Shown piece by piece: positions 5,007 through 6,702 of a stretch of DNA of 6,702 nt. The notes under the pieces were generated by a model that did not search any database, was not told the origin of the DNA, and saw only the letters and a program-made list of their open reading frames with translations. A program made the translations under genes and the position numbers. Positions within the stretch are counted from its first letter, which is position 1. Each line of letters starts with the position of its first letter. The stretch is from Dehalococcoidia bacterium (GTDB lineage Bacteria; Chloroflexota; Dehalococcoidia; UBA2979): NCBI GenBank assembly GCA_018700215.1, contig JABIST010000458.1, forward strand, positions 1 through 6,702, in the 5' to 3' direction.

Positions 5007-6244
5007 TGCTGACAATGCTGGGCGGAAACCACCACAACACATCGTTCTCGGCGATTGAGCGGCTCCAGTCCGGAATCGCTGACCCCGCAACCACGCTCGA
5101 GGCGCTTGGCCAGCGACTTGGCCCTGTCGTGCTACTCCAAACCTGCAACCGATTCGAGCTGTACGTCAGCGGTGCCGCCGCCGCCGATCGGCTGATCTCA
5201 GCCGTCAGCGAGGTGACCGGCGTCGCCGCCGAGGACGTCGCTACTGACCTCTGGTTGTCGCGAGGTGTGGAAGCCGCTGAGCATCTGTACGCAGTTGCCA
5301 GCGGAATCGACTCGCTGTCGCTCGGTGAGTACGAAGTGCTGGGCCAGGTACGCGGCGCCTTTTCGCTGGCGGTCTCGGCTGGGACTGACGACGAACTGCT
5401 CGCCCGTGTATTCCACGGCGCGGTTCGTACGGGGAGACGAATCCGCGCAGAGACCGCGATCTCACGAAACGCGCTTTCGATTTCCAGCATCGCCGCAACC
5501 CAGGCCGCCCAGGCGTTGCCCGCCCTCGAGGATTCGGCAGTACTGGTGGTCGGTGCCGGCGAGGCTGGGAGGCTGACCGCTCGCGCTCTTCACGAACACG
5601 GCGCACGAGACATCACCATTCTCAATCGCACCGTCGAGCGTGCCTGGCAGGTCGCCTCTACCGTCGAAGGTCGCGGTGCCGCACTGGACAATCTGCCAGC
5701 CGAGTTGGCGCGAGTTGATCTCGCCGTCTCCGCTACCGCGTCAACGAGTCACATCATCGATGCGGAGCTGCTGGCGGAGACCGTGGGACGCCGTTCCGGT
5801 CGCCAGTTGCTGATGATCGATATCGCGATGCCGCGCGACGTCGATCCCAGCGTGGTGGATCTGCCGTCCGTCCGCTACTGGGGCATCGAAGACCTGCGAA
5901 ACACATCGGAACGAAACGCTGGCCAGCGCGCGGCAGCACTCCCAGAGGCACGGGCGATCGTTTCCGAGGAGCTCGAAAAGCTCGAGCGCTGGTGGAGCGC
6001 TCGCGACGTGATCCCGACGATCAAAGCACTGACTGACCACGCAGACGCGATCCGCGAGGCGCAGGTGGAACGAGCGACTCGAAAGATGTCGCTCAGCCCG
6101 GACGACCGTGAACAAATCGATCTGATGACTCGTTCGATCGTGAAACAGCTGCTCCACGAGCCGATCGCCGCGCTCCGAGACGGCCGAGCCGCCGACGCCG
6201 ATTCAGACGCGGTCCGAAAGCTCTTCCGGCTCTCCTGCGCGTAG
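5006..6244 (+). CDS. hemA: Glutamyl-tRNA reductase
   Basis: The first committed enzyme of C5 tetrapyrrole synthesis: it reduces glutamyl-tRNA(Glu) with NADPH to glutamate-1-semialdehyde. At 412 residues it is full length. The N-terminal catalytic domain shows GGNHHNTSFSAIERL (6-20), the nucleophile C47 in LLQTCNRFELY (43-53), ASGIDSLSLGE (98-108) and VLGQVR (111-116). RTGRRIRAET (141-150) and ISRNALSISS (152-161) follow, then the NADPH-binding Rossmann domain with VLVVGAGEAG (179-188) and LNRT (206-209), and MIDIAMPRDVDP (270-281). A helical C-terminal dimerisation region covers about 310-412 (LEKLERWW at 323-330, IVKQLLHEP at 378-386). Small departures are GEYEVLGQV where GEPQILGQV is usual. 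The gene starts at the stop of the second stub, implying translational coupling. hemL, hemB and hemC do not follow directly. No haem-responsive element was recognised. Confidence 0.97.
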   Translation: MLTMLGGNHHNTSFSAIERLQSGIADPATTLEALGQRLGPVVLLQTCNRFELYVSGAAAADRLISAVSEVTGVAAEDVATDLWLSRGVEAAEHLYAVASGIDSLSLGEYEVLGQVRGAFSLAVSAGTDDELLARVFHGAVRTGRRIRAETAISRNALSISSIAATQAAQALPALEDSAVLVVGAGEAGRLTARALHEHGARDITILNRTVERAWQVASTVEGRGAALDNLPAELARVDLAVSATASTSHIIDAELLAETVGRRSGRQLLMIDIAMPRDVDPSVVDLPSVRYWGIEDLRNTSERNAGQRAAALPEARAIVSEELEKLERWWSARDVIPTIKALTDHADAIREAQVERATRKMSLSPDDREQIDLMTRSIVKQLLHEPIAALRDGRAADADSDAVRKLFRLSCA

Positions 6245-6255
6245 ACAGCCGGGTT

Positions 6256-6272
6256 CGGCGTGCTCCGCGCCG
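6256..6272 (+). terminator. Weak hairpin after hemA
   Basis: CGGCG (6256-6260) and CGCCG (6268-6272) form a 5-bp stem with a 7-base loop 12 bases after the hemA stop. Only TT follows, so this is a weak candidate. The rest of 6245-6356 shows nothing further that I can support. Confidence 0.2.
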
Positions 6273-6356
6273 TTCAACTGGGCTCCATCGCCCCTGCCCC
6301 ATTGCGCCCTTCTCTGAGTCGACTAAAGGAAAACCCTGACACGTCGATGATCTCCC

Positions 6357-6702
6357 ATGATCAAATCGGCGCTGTTCCTGGCGATCTGGGGTGCGACCAC
6401 CTTTAGTGTGGTGATCGCTGCGGGCGCACTCTTCGGTGCCCGATCCGCGGCGGCACAGCCTGAGACGGGCACCGTTCGATGGGCTCCCCAGCAGGCAAGC
6501 GTGGCCGTCTGTACCCGTCAGAACTCGCGACCCTCCTGGCTCACTGCCGCCCAATTCAACGAGGTCGTCGAAGACACTACCCAGCGCTGGAGCGAACTCG
6601 GCGCCGCAATCCGTCTCGACTACCGAGGCGACTGCTCGACTCTCGAGCTGCAGGACCTCGACACCGTGCTGAGCGAAATCTCCTGGGACGTCGCCACCTT
6701 CA
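6357..6702 (+). CDS. Secreted protein, N-terminal part (possibly matrixin-like protease)
   Basis: The frame is open from ATG 6357 to the window end (115 residues), so the gene is truncated on the right. An in-frame stop at 6348-6350 makes ATG 6357 the first possible start. Residues 1-33 form a Sec-type signal peptide: a Lys at 3, a hydrophobic core (5-26), and an A-x-A site before Q34. The exported part begins QPETGTVRWAP; it has Cys at 52 and 93 that could pair, and a helix-like segment LTAAQFNEVVEDTTQRWSEL (62-81). The order of a short beta strand ending in VCT followed by such a helix with a central W resembles the opening of matrixin (M10) proteases, but the zinc motif would lie beyond the window, so this is a guess. 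No Shine-Dalgarno site stands at normal distance; AAAGGA at 6325-6330 is 26 bases away. hemA is 112 bp upstream. Confidence 0.7.
   Translation, partial: MIKSALFLAIWGATTFSVVIAAGALFGARSAAAQPETGTVRWAPQQASVAVCTRQNSRPSWLTAAQFNEVVEDTTQRWSELGAAIRLDYRGDCSTLELQDLDTVLSEISWDVATF

Noticed and set aside
4671..5090. Minus-strand open frames over the stub region
   Set aside because: They are Arg/Ser/Pro-rich shadows with no motif. The plus-strand frames show family-like segments, ribosome binding sites and coupling.
6347..6406. 19-codon frame from ATG 6347 before the secreted protein
   Set aside because: It is out of frame with the signal peptide, lacks motifs, and its ribosome binding site is 16 bases away. 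Chance is the simplest explanation.
6093..6554. Minus-strand 153-residue frame over the hemA end
   Set aside because: It is an Arg-rich shadow overlapping both hemA and the signal-peptide gene, without recognisable features.

Overview
The window comes from a GC-rich bacterium. Genes start with both ATG and GTG, usually behind GGAGG-type ribosome binding sites. Haem precursors are made by the C5 (glutamyl-tRNA) route, and the response regulator is DevR/DosR-like. Together with apparent remnants of siroheme-pathway radical SAM genes, this fits Chloroflexota (Thermomicrobia-like) or an actinobacterium-like lineage. No marker gene settles the taxonomy, so this is inference.

Layout, left to right. 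(1) 1-537 (+) is the C-terminal part of a NarK-type nitrate/nitrite transporter. It is followed 63 bp later by a DevR/NarL-type response regulator (601-1266, +) whose receiver domain lacks the usual N-terminal acidic pair, and then by a short SlyD-type FKBP prolyl isomerase (1441-1845, +). (2) 1921-2955 (-) is an adenine-deaminase-type amidohydrolase, divergent from a hypoxanthine phosphoribosyltransferase (3024-3542, +). The two enzymes would catalyse adenine to hypoxanthine to IMP. They share a short divergent promoter region, and hpt appears to be leaderless. (3) 3563-4346 (-) is a multi-pass membrane protein of unknown function. A single-base frameshift near 3695-3701 interrupts it; restoring one base gives a coherent 260-residue protein ending 20 bp from hpt. 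(4) 4347-4705 is a gene-free, locally AT-richer intergenic region with a 10-bp direct repeat, probably regulatory. (5) 4706-5006 (+) holds two tiny overlapping reading frames. Each looks like the N-terminal lead-in of a radical SAM protein, and each breaks off just where the iron-sulphur cysteine motif should begin. The second is stop-start coupled (TGATG) to hemA (5006-6244, +), an apparently full-length glutamyl-tRNA reductase. (6) 6357 to the window end (+) is the start of a secreted protein with a signal peptide, possibly a matrixin-like protease.

The main points of interest are the paired core-less radical SAM stubs upstream of hemA, the atypical receiver domain beside narK, the purine-salvage divergon with a leaderless hpt, and the frameshifted membrane gene. 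No tRNA, rRNA, CRISPR array or insertion sequence was seen.
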